From assembly GCA_021790815.1 (NCBI GenBank), contig JAJYFT010000003.1, positions 20,409 through 84,408 of the forward strand: 64,000 nucleotides of DNA, written 5' to 3'. Shown in pieces: positions 9,301 to 19,627 of this stretch. The notes beneath the pieces were generated by a model, which was not told the origin of the DNA, searched no databases, and was given only the letters and a program-made list of their open reading frames with translations. Position 1 is the stretch's first letter. The number at the start of each line of letters is the position of its first letter. Both the position numbers and the translations under genes were made by a program. The DNA is from Actinomycetes bacterium (GTDB lineage: Bacteria > Actinomycetota > Acidimicrobiia > Acidimicrobiales > JABEUL01).

Positions 9301-10418
9301 CCAGCAGGCACAGTTGAACCCGCTTCAGTTACGTTAGTTACAACTGCGTCTGGGGGATTGGTAGATGAAGCTAGCGGGATGCTTCCAACACCTGCAACAG
9401 GCACATTTATGTCGCTATTTGGCCCTACGGCTGAACTTGTACGAGTATCGATTAGCCTTTGAGGAGATATAGGCACGAATAGAGAGCCTGAAGTTCCCGA
9501 GCCAGTTGAATCACTGAACCATCCATTCACGTCAACAATTACGTCAGCATTAGAATTAAATGATTCAAAATCAACTTTCCCATCGCTTCCCACTGAGACC
9601 ATAACTCTATTTGCTATCGTTTGCCCTTCTGACCAGTTTAGATTTGATACAACAGGTGCCGAAGTCCCATCTGGCCAAATAGTTAAGTACCCACCATTTG
9701 CATTTGTATTCGTTGCAGTTACGTTCATTACAACCGCAGACACTCCACTCGACGGGATTCCACCCACTCCATCTATTTGAATACTCTGCATTTTACTTGC
9801 TACTAGAGTACTCCCAGCATATTTACTTGTTGAACCAGTTCTAGTGTCAACTATTCTTGATGGACTAAGAGGGTAAAAATGACCAGATGCCCCAACAGAA
9901 GCTGCAGGAGTTTCATAGTAGCCCTCAAGATCTACGATTAAATTAGCCTGTCCAGCTGACTCATTGGCGATTGAAATGCTTGCACCGCTTCCAATTTCTA
10001 CGGTTACAAGATTTGGCACAGTCTGGCCAGCACTAAAGTTCAAATTCGATGTTGTCGGAACCGAATTTCCAGTTGCGGGCGTGGGGAACACAGTTAAGTA
10101 CCCAGCGGCCGATGGACTAACTACAGTTACGTTAACGACCACTGCATCAGCTGTCGAAGGTACATCAGCAGATGGCAAAACAAGATTTGTCACCGAACCA
10201 GCAAGCATCGGCGACCCTGAACAAGGAGTAGCGGTTCCTACACGAGTATCACAGATTCTAACTGGAGAGATAGCAACGTATTTGCCGCCAGGTAGTGTTA
10301 TTGAGCCTGCAAGAGCCTCCTTGGGTTGCAATCCGAGAAACGATATAAAATACCCAACCATTGTTATAGCTACAACTCCGATAACAAACGCGGACTTAAT
10401 TCGTCGCAACTTATTCAT
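6303..10418 (-). CDS. Large secreted repeat protein (three beta repeats plus nine Big-like Ig domains)
   Basis: 1371 residues. An N-terminal signal peptide (basic start, hydrophobic 10-30, possible cleavage after ALA at about 38) is followed by three repeats of about 120 residues (about 47-168, 181-302, 314-432). Each repeat carries an R-DTR motif, VVVNVT, YLTV-P, NLN-S-GQ-VPN and a closing VD--GY motif, a module seen in secreted actinobacterial proteins. Residues about 440-1371 hold nine Ig-like units of about 100 residues resembling invasin-type Big_1 domains. Each unit has one cysteine near CGxLS and one near GxC-IT--E, suggesting a disulfide per unit. There is no sortase signal, C-terminal membrane helix or enzyme domain. 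The last unit ends two residues before the stop. Export is clear; a cell-surface or matrix adhesive role is inferred. Confidence 0.85.
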   Translation of the reverse strand: MNKLRRIKSAFVIGVVAITMVGYFISFLGLQPKEALAGSITLPGGKYVAISPVRICDTRVGTATPCSGSPMLAGSVTNLVLPSADVPSTADAVVVNVTVVSPSAAGYLTVFPTPATGNSVPTTSNLNFSAGQTVPNLVTVEIGSGASISIANESAGQANLIVDLEGYYETPAASVGASGHFYPLSPSRIVDTRTGSTSKYAGSTLVASKMQSIQIDGVGGIPSSGVSAVVMNVTATNTNANGGYLTIWPDGTSAPVVSNLNWSEGQTIANRVMVSVGSDGKVDFESFNSNADVIVDVNGWFSDSTGSGTSGSLFVPISPQRLIDTRTSSAVGPNSDINVPVAGVGSIPLASSTNPPDAVVTNVTEAGSTVPAGGYLTVYPGDGSAPPISSDLNFSSSQIVPNMSVTKLGKGSINVYNALGSTQVVVDADGYFTAASIGTDNVSVIGNTTITPSASSHETVTVLVTTPNGSPVSGDQLSFSTTNGVLGSCGILSTGVTPTTGSNGEFSFTYTASTVAGTCDISVTDFASSGSGQLIISQALNPPVVGFGSAYVNVNSGSSQITISLSLTQDGQPISGTVNLALTGVPAAACGTLSTKTVAIGISGSGTVNYTPGASVGVCQITGTDSSSPSMSGAEVVNQTIAGATSSYSVSIKLLNASLPADGISSTTATVTVTDKNGVPVPNDPVSIYSSSGCAVLSSNGLGTTNSSGQAIFSATASIVQGGCSLDATEATTGGMGTSNLTLTPPPATVSVDAGAVAIPADGTSTTSVLVTVTTDTGPLTLDSVALSSTCGTLSVSSGVTNQEGQLSATLTAPAASGLCVITANESATSMSGETTVAATSATQLSIVSVAPAVVVADGSSTTAVSVTVMNGGSPENGATVGISLVSGVASGCGSLSAYTAITNSSGVASFTYKSSKVMGNCAVTAEESLSGAIGFGSITQLGPPNQVLISVNGSSPSLPLSNVNANDPADPVVISVEDGYGNPIGGAAVSITPLNVTNSVYTTASCGTLGAVSGTTASDGKFVTTYTPIHVGFCAFLVTSPATPGALNVNLVTQASYPASVKNTVTVVRSTPSVLASDTSMVNMEVRVTNPSGIPVVNDPVLVINPSKLPASFGGNPACGGVPSGLQFFGAGVSPFITNANGMVTVPYQASTYIGNCNLLTIEAVSGSGGLASFGQVATPPSAITPSFSVTSASAVVAGGAMVPVTLTVNNGSAGVEGDGISITPAAGSSCGSISSSFMPYTSAKGQVTFDYTPSSSVGFCDLTFTESYTNATYVYALPQVEVATSSKYSVSVVISGSNANVTVDNGNGVGIANDPLSIVPIGCSGVTVGSSTGSTSANGTFTVSFSGTLGSGCDIYVTEAITGGSGTAV

Positions 10419-10495
10419 TCATCCTCCTAATCGAAAAGACCAAACATATAAAATTAAAATATTATAAATTGATATGACCCTTACAAATTAAAAGG

Positions 10496-11218
10496 TTAGT
10501 CAATAAATAAGAAACTTGCAAGTGCTTTTAACAAATTGAGCGTAATTTTTGCTGTCGCGCCCCATATGACCTCCTCTTTTGCGCTGAAAAAATGTATCGG
10601 TACTTTATTTTGTGACCAATACTCAACGTGGTAATTCGCTGGATCGTAGAGATCTGTTATCGGGACTGAAAATACCCGGGAGACTTCATCAGGATTTGGA
10701 CTGGTTGCAGGTACTTTTTCCATGGTTGAAAGTATCGGAACGATTGAAGCCTCTCCTGAAACTGTCGAAATAGCATCAAGCGATCCGATAACTTTGACCT
10801 CATTAATATTTAGTCCAACCTCTTCATTTGCTTCTCGCAGTGCAGTCTCAATAGGGGATTCATTAATATCTTTTCTTCCTCCACAAAATGATACCTGGCC
10901 AGAATGTGACCTCAAATTTAGGTTTCGCCGAGTATAGAGAATTTCTGGTCCTGCTTCTGAGTTAAAAACCAGGACCAAAACCGCTGCATCTATTTCTTTC
11001 ATCGGGTGAGAGATTGGGGATGGCCAAGCAGGTCTCACTTCTATAGAGCCGTTTTGTTTTAAAGTTTCAAAAGATAGCCAGTCCACAAATGAGTTCCAAT
11101 TAACATTCTTTCGAACTATCTCAGCATTAGCCGATTCTAGCCATAAAAGAGAATCAGCCGGCAAGGATTCAATTGAACCTACCGGCTGATCTAAACTTCC
11201 GTCCTTACGGAATATCAC
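10496..11218 (-). CDS. Nudix hydrolase, CoA pyrophosphatase-like
   Basis: 240 residues. The Nudix box GGRKDINESPIETALREANEEVGL fits G-x5-E-x7-RE-x-x-EE-x-G, and the preceding RSHSGQVSFCGG is the UPF0035 signature of the CoA-diphosphatase branch (NudL type), with cysteine in place of the usual proline. It likely splits CoA or a related nucleotide diphosphate. The GTG start follows the groEL stop with no gap (TAG-GTG), so it appears translationally coupled to groEL. A later start cannot be excluded. The long N-terminal region (about 1-75) is not a recognised domain. Confidence 0.85.
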   Translation of the reverse strand: MIFRKDGSLDQPVGSIESLPADSLLWLESANAEIVRKNVNWNSFVDWLSFETLKQNGSIEVRPAWPSPISHPMKEIDAAVLVLVFNSEAGPEILYTRRNLNLRSHSGQVSFCGGRKDINESPIETALREANEEVGLNINEVKVIGSLDAISTVSGEASIVPILSTMEKVPATSPNPDEVSRVFSVPITDLYDPANYHVEYWSQNKVPIHFFSAKEEVIWGATAKITLNLLKALASFLFID

Positions 11219-13146
<1,928 letters not shown>

Positions 13147-13170
13147 TTTTTGTCCTCCTTTTCCCAAGAA

Positions 13171-13197
13171 TTAGCACTCTTACTCCTAGAGTGCTAA
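13171..13197 (-). promoter_or_regulatory. CIRCE operator (HrcA-binding site)
   Basis: TTAGCACTC, nine bases, then GAGTGCTAA: a perfect match to the CIRCE consensus. It lies directly before groES and overlaps the last base of the predicted -10 box. HrcA bound here would repress groES-groEL, with release on heat or folding stress. hrcA itself is not in this window. Confidence 0.95.
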
Positions 13198-13225
13198 TCG
13201 TAGTAGAGATTTTGCCCCTTTGCAA
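13197..13225 (-). promoter_or_regulatory. Probable groES promoter
   Basis: On the minus strand TTGCAA (13220-13225) and TACGAT (13197-13202) are separated by 17 bases. The last base of the -10 is the first base of CIRCE, which is the expected geometry for HrcA repression. Confidence 0.6.
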
Positions 13226-13274
13226 CAAAAATTTAAAAAAAAAATTATATTTTGTATTTATCGAGGTAGATAGC

Positions 13275-14291
13275 TTACTGAAACCGCATTTTTAAGGATG
13301 AATTTGCCCCAACGTAAAGATCGGACAAATCCCCATTTAGGTACTTGAACATCCCTGCAGCCCCAATCATCGCTGCATTATCTGTACAGTTTTCTTTCGG
13401 TGGCAGCTTCACAGGAATGCCTTTTCTGGCTCCTAACTCAAGCGCTCTGTTACGTAAGAGTGAGTTGGCTGCCACTCCGCCGCCTAAAATTATAGATTTT
13501 GCTCCAACTTCATCGCTTCCAACATCTAAACGTTCAATTAATGAATCAACAACCGTTTTTCTAAAAGACGCGGCAACGTCTTCAACCTTCGCCGACCTAT
13601 TTTTTTCAAGGTATCTAATCACTGAAGTCTTTATCCCGCTAAATGAAAAATTCATTGTCCCAGAGACTAATGTTTTTGGAAACTTAACGCTATTTTCGTC
13701 TCCGGACAAAGATGCCCTGTCAATTTCAGGTCCTCCTGGATAACCAAGTCCTAAACCCCGCGCAACTTTGTCAAACGCTTCGCCACACGCATCATCGACG
13801 GTCTCTCCAATTAGCCTGTACTTACCGGGACTTTTCATTTCAAGCAACAACGTGTGTCCACCTGAGACTAACAGAACAATGGCAGGAAGCTCAATTGAAT
13901 TTTCGGACTCTAAAAAAGGCGCAAACAGGTGACCTTCTAAATGGTTTACCCCAACAAATGGAATATCTAAACAAAATGCAAGGGCTTTTGCAGCGCTCAC
14001 TCCAACAAGGAGTGCGCCAATTAATCCCGGTCCAATTGTCGCTGCAACGACATCAATGTCCTTGAGCGCTACATCACCTTTTTTAAGAGCTAACTCTGTC
14101 ACCGTTCCAATTCTTTCAAGGTGAGCTCGACTTGCGACTTCTGGAACGACTCCACCAAAAGATGAGTGTAAGTCTATCTGACTTGAGACAATGGATGATT
14201 TAAGTAATACGCTGTCAAAAGTTCCACTGCTTTCAACAACTGCGCAAGCAGTTTCATCACATGACGTTTCAATTGCTAAAAGTCTAATCAT
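13275..14291 (-). CDS. tsaD: tRNA N6-threonylcarbamoyladenosine transferase subunit
   Basis: 338 residues of the Kae1/TsaD ASKHA fold. It starts IRLLAIETSCDETACAVV and carries the metal-binding H117 and H121 in NHLEGH, the SGGHT nucleotide motif and the late NCTDNAAMIG block. It transfers the threonylcarbamoyl group to A37 of ANN-decoding tRNAs, together with TsaB and TsaE, which are encoded immediately upstream on the same strand. The stop lies two bases from rimI, consistent with one operon. Confidence 0.97.
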   Translation of the reverse strand: MIRLLAIETSCDETACAVVESSGTFDSVLLKSSIVSSQIDLHSSFGGVVPEVASRAHLERIGTVTELALKKGDVALKDIDVVAATIGPGLIGALLVGVSAAKALAFCLDIPFVGVNHLEGHLFAPFLESENSIELPAIVLLVSGGHTLLLEMKSPGKYRLIGETVDDACGEAFDKVARGLGLGYPGGPEIDRASLSGDENSVKFPKTLVSGTMNFSFSGIKTSVIRYLEKNRSAKVEDVAASFRKTVVDSLIERLDVGSDEVGAKSIILGGGVAANSLLRNRALELGARKGIPVKLPPKENCTDNAAMIGAAGMFKYLNGDLSDLYVGANSSLKMRFQ

Positions 14292-14292
14292 A

Positions 14293-14823
14293 CTAGTTTG
14301 CTTCTTCCAATAAATTAATCAGAGTTTTCATAGAAGCTTCGCTGCTAAGGTCATGAATCCACATAATCAATGCGTCCTCATTCTCCTTGACATAATAATT
14401 AGGCCGAATACCGACTGGCACAAAACCAACTTTCTCATAAAGATGTTTTGCGGCATCATTGGAAACTCTAACTTCTAATGTTGCAGATTCAATGCCGATT
14501 TTGGATGAATAAGCAAGTAATAGTACTGTAATAGATAATCCAATGCCCATTCTTTTAAACTCGCTCTTTGTTGCAAGATTTAGAATATGAGCTTCTCCCG
14601 CAAAAAACCCAACACCACCGTAGCCAACCACTTCACCTTTTAACTCAGCAACCAGATACAGCCGATCAAGTTTTAGTTCGCTTCTTAAAAGTCTTTCGCT
14701 CCATGGGTCGTTAAACTCTACTTTCTCTATTTTGTGGATTTCCGGAATGTGACTCTCTTGCATCTTTACGATTGAGATTTCACCTAACTTGTAGTAAGCA
14801 GCGTTCGAGTCAGCCAAAAACAT
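14293..14823 (-). CDS. rimI: GNAT acetyltransferase, RimI-type
   Basis: 176 residues. The GNAT core runs from about residue 16 (SIVKMQESHIPEI) with the RimI-type NDPWSERLL segment. The acetyl-CoA loop is FKRMGIGLSI, and VSNDAAKHLYEKVGF precedes the final strands. RimI acetylates the N-terminus of ribosomal protein S18 in E. coli; substrates elsewhere vary. The ATG overlaps the tsaB stop (TAATG), so the gene lies inside the t6A cluster as in many bacteria. About 15 residues before the fold and 20 after it are lineage-specific. Confidence 0.85.
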   Translation of the reverse strand: MFLADSNAAYYKLGEISIVKMQESHIPEIHKIEKVEFNDPWSERLLRSELKLDRLYLVAELKGEVVGYGGVGFFAGEAHILNLATKSEFKRMGIGLSITVLLLAYSSKIGIESATLEVRVSNDAAKHLYEKVGFVPVGIRPNYYVKENEDALIMWIHDLSSEASMKTLINLLEEAN

Positions 14824-15512
14824 TACCCATTCCCATCGATTTTCATTTTGCTCTTCGTTGCGTCGGGCTCCCTAAGATAAAGTGGTCTGACTTCGCCAAC
14901 TTTAAATTCGTTTTTCGTCACTGCTAGTAAACCTAGGCGATCTGCTAATGGAAACTTGGAACAACTAGTACATATTTCGTAATCAATATTAGATCCAAGT
15001 ATTTGAATAACTTCGTCCGTCAAATTCCCTACCATAACATATTTTTCAAGGTGGTCAAGCTCACTAAGCAAATTAAGTGGGTTTACCACATTAACTGTAA
15101 TATTTTCCAAAAGACCGTCTTTGCCAAGCCTATAAATTCCGTAAAAGATCTCTTGGCGTCTAGCATCTAGAATCGACATAACAAGACGGTCTGTCGGATC
15201 AGAAACCGAACTTGCAAGGACTTCGGTGCTAGTAATACCAGCGATTGGAATCGATAGAGTCTTCGCAATTGTGTTTGCAGTAACTATTCCAACTCTTAAA
15301 CCCGTAAACAAACCTGGCCCAATGTCCACACAAACCGCATCCAAATCATCTTTGGTAACCTTAGTTAGCTTCAAAATCGAGTCGATTAGTGGAATTATAG
15401 TTTCCACATGGAGTTGAGAAAGGTTAATTACTGAAAACCCAACAACCTCGGCATCTACAATGAGCGCTGCTGACACTGAGGATGAACTCGTTTCTATACT
15501 TAGAACTTTCAC
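14823..15512 (-). CDS. tsaB: t6A biosynthesis protein TsaB
   Basis: 229 residues of the inactive ASKHA-fold partner of TsaD. It opens with KVLSIETSSSSVSAAL and has the typical DIGPGLFTGLRVGIVTANTIA segment. It scaffolds TsaD and TsaE in the threonylcarbamoyl transfer complex. It lacks the histidine metal ligands of TsaD, as expected. It abuts tsaE upstream and overlaps rimI downstream. Confidence 0.94.
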   Translation of the reverse strand: MKVLSIETSSSSVSAALIVDAEVVGFSVINLSQLHVETIIPLIDSILKLTKVTKDDLDAVCVDIGPGLFTGLRVGIVTANTIAKTLSIPIAGITSTEVLASSVSDPTDRLVMSILDARRQEIFYGIYRLGKDGLLENITVNVVNPLNLLSELDHLEKYVMVGNLTDEVIQILGSNIDYEICTSCSKFPLADRLGLLAVTKNEFKVGEVRPLYLREPDATKSKMKIDGNG

Positions 15513-16024
15513 TATTTTGATTCTCTTTCAACTTCCACTCTAAATGCTTCAATAATCTCTGTGCTCCTTACGTATTCAGTAGTAGAGATCTTAATAATCC
15601 TAGAATCTTCATCGCTTAGTTTAGAAGTAATTTCTATATGAAACGTCAGACGAGGTAATTCATTTAAAAACCTCTCACCCCATTCAACTGCTAAGACTGA
15701 GTCGCATGAAACTTCATCTAGACCTAAACCTTCTACCTCATTTGCGTTGTTTAATCTATACATATCAACATGGACAAGCGCGATTGAACCTTCATACTTA
15801 GTTGCTAGCACAAACGTTGGACTTGTTATATTGTCTTGAATATTAAGTCCTTTCCCAATTCCCTTTATAAAGACTGTCTTTCCGGCACCTAAATTGCCGG
15901 TAACACAAATTACATCACCGCGTTTTAATATCTTGGAAAACTTTTCACCAAACTCGAAGGTGTCTTGGCGGTTCAAAGACAACAGTTCAGTAGCATATAC
16001 GGCAGTCTTTCTTACTTCATCCAT
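15512..16024 (-). CDS. tsaE: t6A biosynthesis ATPase TsaE
   Basis: 170 residues. The P-loop GNLGAGKTVFIKGIG and the following NITSPTFVL switch are the TsaE signature, with VHVDMYRLN and AVEWGERF further on. It is the ATPase that resets the TsaB-TsaD complex. The end shares a base with the tsaB start. The C-terminal 30 residues are less conserved. Confidence 0.95.
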   Translation of the reverse strand: MDEVRKTAVYATELLSLNRQDTFEFGEKFSKILKRGDVICVTGNLGAGKTVFIKGIGKGLNIQDNITSPTFVLATKYEGSIALVHVDMYRLNNANEVEGLGLDEVSCDSVLAVEWGERFLNELPRLTFHIEITSKLSDEDSRIIKISTTEYVRSTEIIEAFRVEVERESK

Positions 16025-16036
16025 GTAACCACCGAT

Positions 16037-16612
16037 TCAGACAGAATTCATAATTTTTTTAGCTCTGATAAAATCAGATCTCATCTGGGCTATTAACATT
16101 CCACCTGTTCTAAGTGCCGCTGCAGGATGAAATGTTGGAACTACTTTAAAACCGTTAAACTCGTAAGTTTTCTGGCGCACTTTAACTATTCCATCCTTCA
16201 CATTGAGAACAGCTTTTGTAGCTGTATTTCCTAACGTGACGATAACTCTGGGTTGAACTAAATCTAACTGCGAACTAAGAAAGTGATTGCAACTTAAAAC
16301 TTCATCTTTTAACGGATTTCTATTTTCTGGAGGACGACATTTAACTACATTTGCAATGTAACATTCTTCTCTTTTAACTTTTAACTCTTCTTCAATCAGG
16401 AGAGTAAGGAGCTTACCCGACCTTCCTACAAAAGGTTCTCCTCGCAGGTCTTCTTCTTGCCCAGGTCCTTCACCAATAAAGAAAATCTTGGCCGTAGAAC
16501 TCCCGCTGCCAAATACAACATTTGTTCTGCTCGAATATAATCGGCATGCGACGCAACTTAAAGCGTCTGCCTTTAGAAGTTCTAGTTTTTGTAACTTTAT
16601 ATCCTGTTTCAT
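16037..16612 (-). CDS. Uracil-DNA glycosylase, family 4 (Fe-S type)
   Basis: 191 residues. The N-terminal C20-x2-C23 pair and the later NVVKCRPPENRNP and SCNHFL cysteines provide the [4Fe-4S] ligands of thermophile-type UDGs. The active-site motif is GEGPGQEEDLRGEPFVGRSG and the C-terminal uracil-binding motif is HPAAALR. It removes uracil from DNA during base excision repair. It lies between alr and tsaE with short gaps, in the same direction, so it is probably co-transcribed. Confidence 0.93.
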   Translation of the reverse strand: MKQDIKLQKLELLKADALSCVACRLYSSRTNVVFGSGSSTAKIFFIGEGPGQEEDLRGEPFVGRSGKLLTLLIEEELKVKREECYIANVVKCRPPENRNPLKDEVLSCNHFLSSQLDLVQPRVIVTLGNTATKAVLNVKDGIVKVRQKTYEFNGFKVVPTFHPAAALRTGGMLIAQMRSDFIRAKKIMNSV

Positions 16613-16622
16613 TGAAAACTTT

Positions 16623-17801
16623 CTACACTACAATTCTTTGCACACGTTGGCCAATTCGAGTAAGAACTTCGTAATGTATTGTACCAATCTCATCTGCAAT
16701 ATCTTGTGCATCTATTTTGCAGTCTTTTGACCTCCCGATTAGTATTACGTCATCATCTGGTCTAACATTCAATCCAGTTACGTCCACCATCAGGTGGTCC
16801 ATTGTTACTACTCCAGTAATTTTGCAAGGATTATTATTAATTATTACAAAGTAACTACTGCCGTTTCTGCCTAGTGATCTCGGAATTCCATCCGCATATC
16901 CAATTGGGATTGTTGCAATTTCCATATCTCTATCTGCAATAAACTGATGGCCATACGATATTCCTTCTCCATGCTTGACCATGGAAACCTTTCTAACTTT
17001 TGCTTTTAACTCGAGTACTGGTTTCAAACATCCATAACTGTTATTACCCGCAAAAGTAACTTGTTCTTTAACTACTTGTGACGGATAATATCCATAAACG
17101 CCAATTCCAGATCTTGCCATGTCAAAATGTGCCTCTTTAAACATCATCAGACCAGCTGTGTTTGCAATATGTAATTTAACTGAATTACGATCCTTAAATT
17201 TAAGCAGTTTAACAAAGTTCTTAAAGCGATTAATTTGTAAACTATTAGCAGCATTGTTTCTCTCATCTGCACAAGCAAGGTGTGACCAAACGCCTTTTAA
17301 TTTAAATCGTTGTTCAGCTTCCACTTGCTTTACCAATTGAAATGCTGTTTCCTCTTCCGCCCCTGATCTATGCATACCGGTTTCAACTTTAATATGGATT
17401 GGAATTACCTCTGTCTCCACCATTAAATCGTTTTTAATAAGTTCACCAAAAGCTACGGCACAATCCCTTAACTTGTTCATGCCTACCGTTGAAGTAATCG
17501 TTGGAGTAAGTCCGTGTCTTACAGCTTCTACAAGGCTTTCTGGGTCCGGTTCGGAGAGGAGTAGAATTTCCGCTTGAATTCCACTATCACGAAGTTCAAT
17601 ACCTTCAGAAACGGTCGCTACACCCAGAGTTTTCACCCCACAATCTTGAGCAACACTCGCAATGTTAATGGCCCCATGGCCATACGCGTCCGCTTTAACT
17701 ACTAAACAAATCTCACAATTGACAGCAAATCTTCTAAGAACCTCAATGTTACTAATTACATTTTTACGATTTATTTCAGCATACGCTCGACTAAAGTTCA
17801 C
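16623..17801 (-). CDS. alr: Alanine racemase
   Basis: 392 residues of the fold III PLP enzyme. The PLP lysine is K36 in VVKADAYGHG. The second half holds the C-terminal beta domain with GEGISYGHQF, the region of the catalytic tyrosine, and MDHLMVDV. It makes D-alanine for peptidoglycan. The start overlaps the end of the nnr gene by 11 bases, the usual actinobacterial order nnr-alr-tsaE. Confidence 0.96.
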   Translation of the reverse strand: MNFSRAYAEINRKNVISNIEVLRRFAVNCEICLVVKADAYGHGAINIASVAQDCGVKTLGVATVSEGIELRDSGIQAEILLLSEPDPESLVEAVRHGLTPTITSTVGMNKLRDCAVAFGELIKNDLMVETEVIPIHIKVETGMHRSGAEEETAFQLVKQVEAEQRFKLKGVWSHLACADERNNAANSLQINRFKNFVKLLKFKDRNSVKLHIANTAGLMMFKEAHFDMARSGIGVYGYYPSQVVKEQVTFAGNNSYGCLKPVLELKAKVRKVSMVKHGEGISYGHQFIADRDMEIATIPIGYADGIPRSLGRNGSSYFVIINNNPCKITGVVTMDHLMVDVTGLNVRPDDDVILIGRSKDCKIDAQDIADEIGTIHYEVLTRIGQRVQRIVV

Positions 17802-19245
17802 GCTTATCCTCGTAACCGCCTGCGAACTCTCTCATTAAACTCACAAATGCACCAGGTATTAGCGTAACTAGATCGCTTGCAATTAAACCTTCTGAATCAA
17901 ATAGTCGACTTAAATACCCATGAAACTGTGCTGACAGGGCAACGGTTTCGATTACGGTCAAAGGATTCGGTGATGCAAACTGATGCGCTAAAAACCCACA
18001 TATGAGGCCAAATAGTACATCACCACTGCCTGCTGTTGCTAACCGAGAAGTACCAGATTGAACAAAAACTGCTCTCTTAAACCTTTCTGGATTATCCAAG
18101 TAGTGTTTTGAATCCACAACGGTTGTAGTTGCACCCTTTAGAAGAATGGTTGAGCTGAGTCTTTCTGATTCGTGCAACAAAGAGTTAAAAATGTCTAATG
18201 CATTATTTTCTTCTATGAACTTCTTAAACTCCCCTAGATGTGGTGTTAAGACAGTTTCTCTGTTTAGTTCTCTTCTTCTCTCTAATATTGCTAACGCATT
18301 TGGGAATTTCTCTACCACTGCTAAAGCATCTGCGTCGACGATTACAGGAACCTCAACTTCATCAATTACTTCTAATGCCTTTCTCAGTGTCTCCTGATCT
18401 AAACCAATACCAGGTCCAATCCCTACAACACAACATCTTTCACTTTCACTTATTGCTAATTCAGACCAGTTACCTTCTCCGGGCAGTGAAACAACCTCAC
18501 CCATATCTACTGGCGATCCATTCGGTGAAATATGTCTTACCATCCCTGCACCACTTCTAAGAGCAGCGGAACAAGAAAGCTTTGCCGATCCGTCCATGCC
18601 ACGAGAACCTGCAATTATTAAGCAGGCACTCTTCCATTTATGATGGTCCCTGTCGAGAGGCTTAAAAAGTCTTAAGGTATCACGATCTTCAGCAAGTAAA
18701 TACTCGCTCTCACCAATTTCTAAACCAATGTCATAAGTTCTAATTTTTCCGGCATAACTCGGTCCATCACCAATTAATTGTCCAACTTTCATTGCCTGGA
18801 AAGTTAGTGTTTCGTCTGCCCTAACAGCATGTGAGTACGCATTACCTGTTTCACCATCAAGCCCTGAAGGAATATCAACTGCCAAAATTGGTACTTTACT
18901 TTGAACGCTTGGTGAAACGTATTCCCGTTTTAGCCCCGTCCCAAAAGCCGCGTCTACAACTAAATCGCAGTCAAATTCTCCAAAACCACTTACTTGATCA
19001 AGACTTAAAACCGTAACCTTGCAGCCTCTTTTTTTTAAATGATAAGCTGCAACTTTACCGTCTTCACCGTTGTTTCCTGGACCAGCCACAATAATTACTT
19101 TTTTCCCATAACAAGATCCTAGGATTTTGATCGAAGCTTGAGCTACTCCAAATCCTGCACGATCGATAAGAACTTTTAGTGGGGCATTTTTAGCGAACTC
19201 TTCATCCATACTTTTCGCATGGCTTACCGAAATTACCTTTTGCAT
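17791..19245 (-). CDS. nnr: Bifunctional NAD(P)H-hydrate epimerase / ADP-dependent dehydratase
   Basis: 484 residues in two domains. The N-terminal YjeF-type epimerase (about 1-200) has VAGPGNNGEDGKVAA and the AVDIPSGLDGETG loop. The C-terminal ribokinase-like dehydratase (about 205-475) has IIAGSRGMDGSAKL, TPHLGEF and the late GSGDVLFG motif with the catalytic aspartate. The protein repairs hydrated NADH and NADPH. It overlaps acpS by 13 bases and alr by 11, giving a tightly packed acpS-nnr-alr unit. Confidence 0.95.
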   Translation of the reverse strand: MQKVISVSHAKSMDEEFAKNAPLKVLIDRAGFGVAQASIKILGSCYGKKVIIVAGPGNNGEDGKVAAYHLKKRGCKVTVLSLDQVSGFGEFDCDLVVDAAFGTGLKREYVSPSVQSKVPILAVDIPSGLDGETGNAYSHAVRADETLTFQAMKVGQLIGDGPSYAGKIRTYDIGLEIGESEYLLAEDRDTLRLFKPLDRDHHKWKSACLIIAGSRGMDGSAKLSCSAALRSGAGMVRHISPNGSPVDMGEVVSLPGEGNWSELAISESERCCVVGIGPGIGLDQETLRKALEVIDEVEVPVIVDADALAVVEKFPNALAILERRRELNRETVLTPHLGEFKKFIEENNALDIFNSLLHESERLSSTILLKGATTTVVDSKHYLDNPERFKRAVFVQSGTSRLATAGSGDVLFGLICGFLAHQFASPNPLTVIETVALSAQFHGYLSRLFDSEGLIASDLVTLIPGAFVSLMREFAGGYEDKREL

Positions 19246-19610
19246 ATAGCAACCATTGCAACTGCTAACGTGTCGGTGTGAGATATTGACAGGTCAATAT
19301 TTATTCCAAACAAACTTTCGAATTTATCTTTAGCTCTTCCATTCAAAACTACGTAAGGCTTGCCGTTAGAGTTTTTTAATATCTCCACCTCCTGAAAGTC
19401 TACCCCTCCGAGACCAAGAGACATTGCCTTCCACGTAGCCTCTTTCGCAGCAAATCTAGACGCAAACTTTAAAGATGGATTTGCAACCCTTCCAACTAGA
19501 TTAATTTCTTTCTCACTAAATAGACGGCTTATTAGTCGAGGATGCCTTTCCACCGACCTTTGAAATCTTGCTATTTCAATTATGTCAACTCCAACTGAAA
19601 CTTTTGTCAT
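19233..19610 (-). CDS. acpS: Holo-[acyl-carrier-protein] synthase
   Basis: 125 residues. The metal-binding motif GVDIIEIARF is near the N-terminus and the second motif FAAKEATWKA lies in the middle, as in single-domain phosphopantetheinyl transferases. It moves 4'-phosphopantetheine from CoA to acyl carrier protein. The small size fits the trimeric AcpS type. It follows glmS by 17 bases in the same direction. Confidence 0.95.
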   Translation of the reverse strand: MTKVSVGVDIIEIARFQRSVERHPRLISRLFSEKEINLVGRVANPSLKFASRFAAKEATWKAMSLGLGGVDFQEVEILKNSNGKPYVVLNGRAKDKFESLFGINIDLSISHTDTLAVAMVAICKR

Positions 19611-19627
19611 AATGCAAATTCTCTTAC

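Noticed and set aside
9964-10467. 167-residue plus-strand ORF opposite the large secreted protein
   Set aside because: Shadow of low-complexity Thr/Val/Ala codons in the true gene, which has a signal peptide and domain structure.
19611-19627. glmS ribozyme or other riboswitch near glmM-glmS-acpS
   Set aside because: Gaps are only 3-17 bases, too short for such an RNA.
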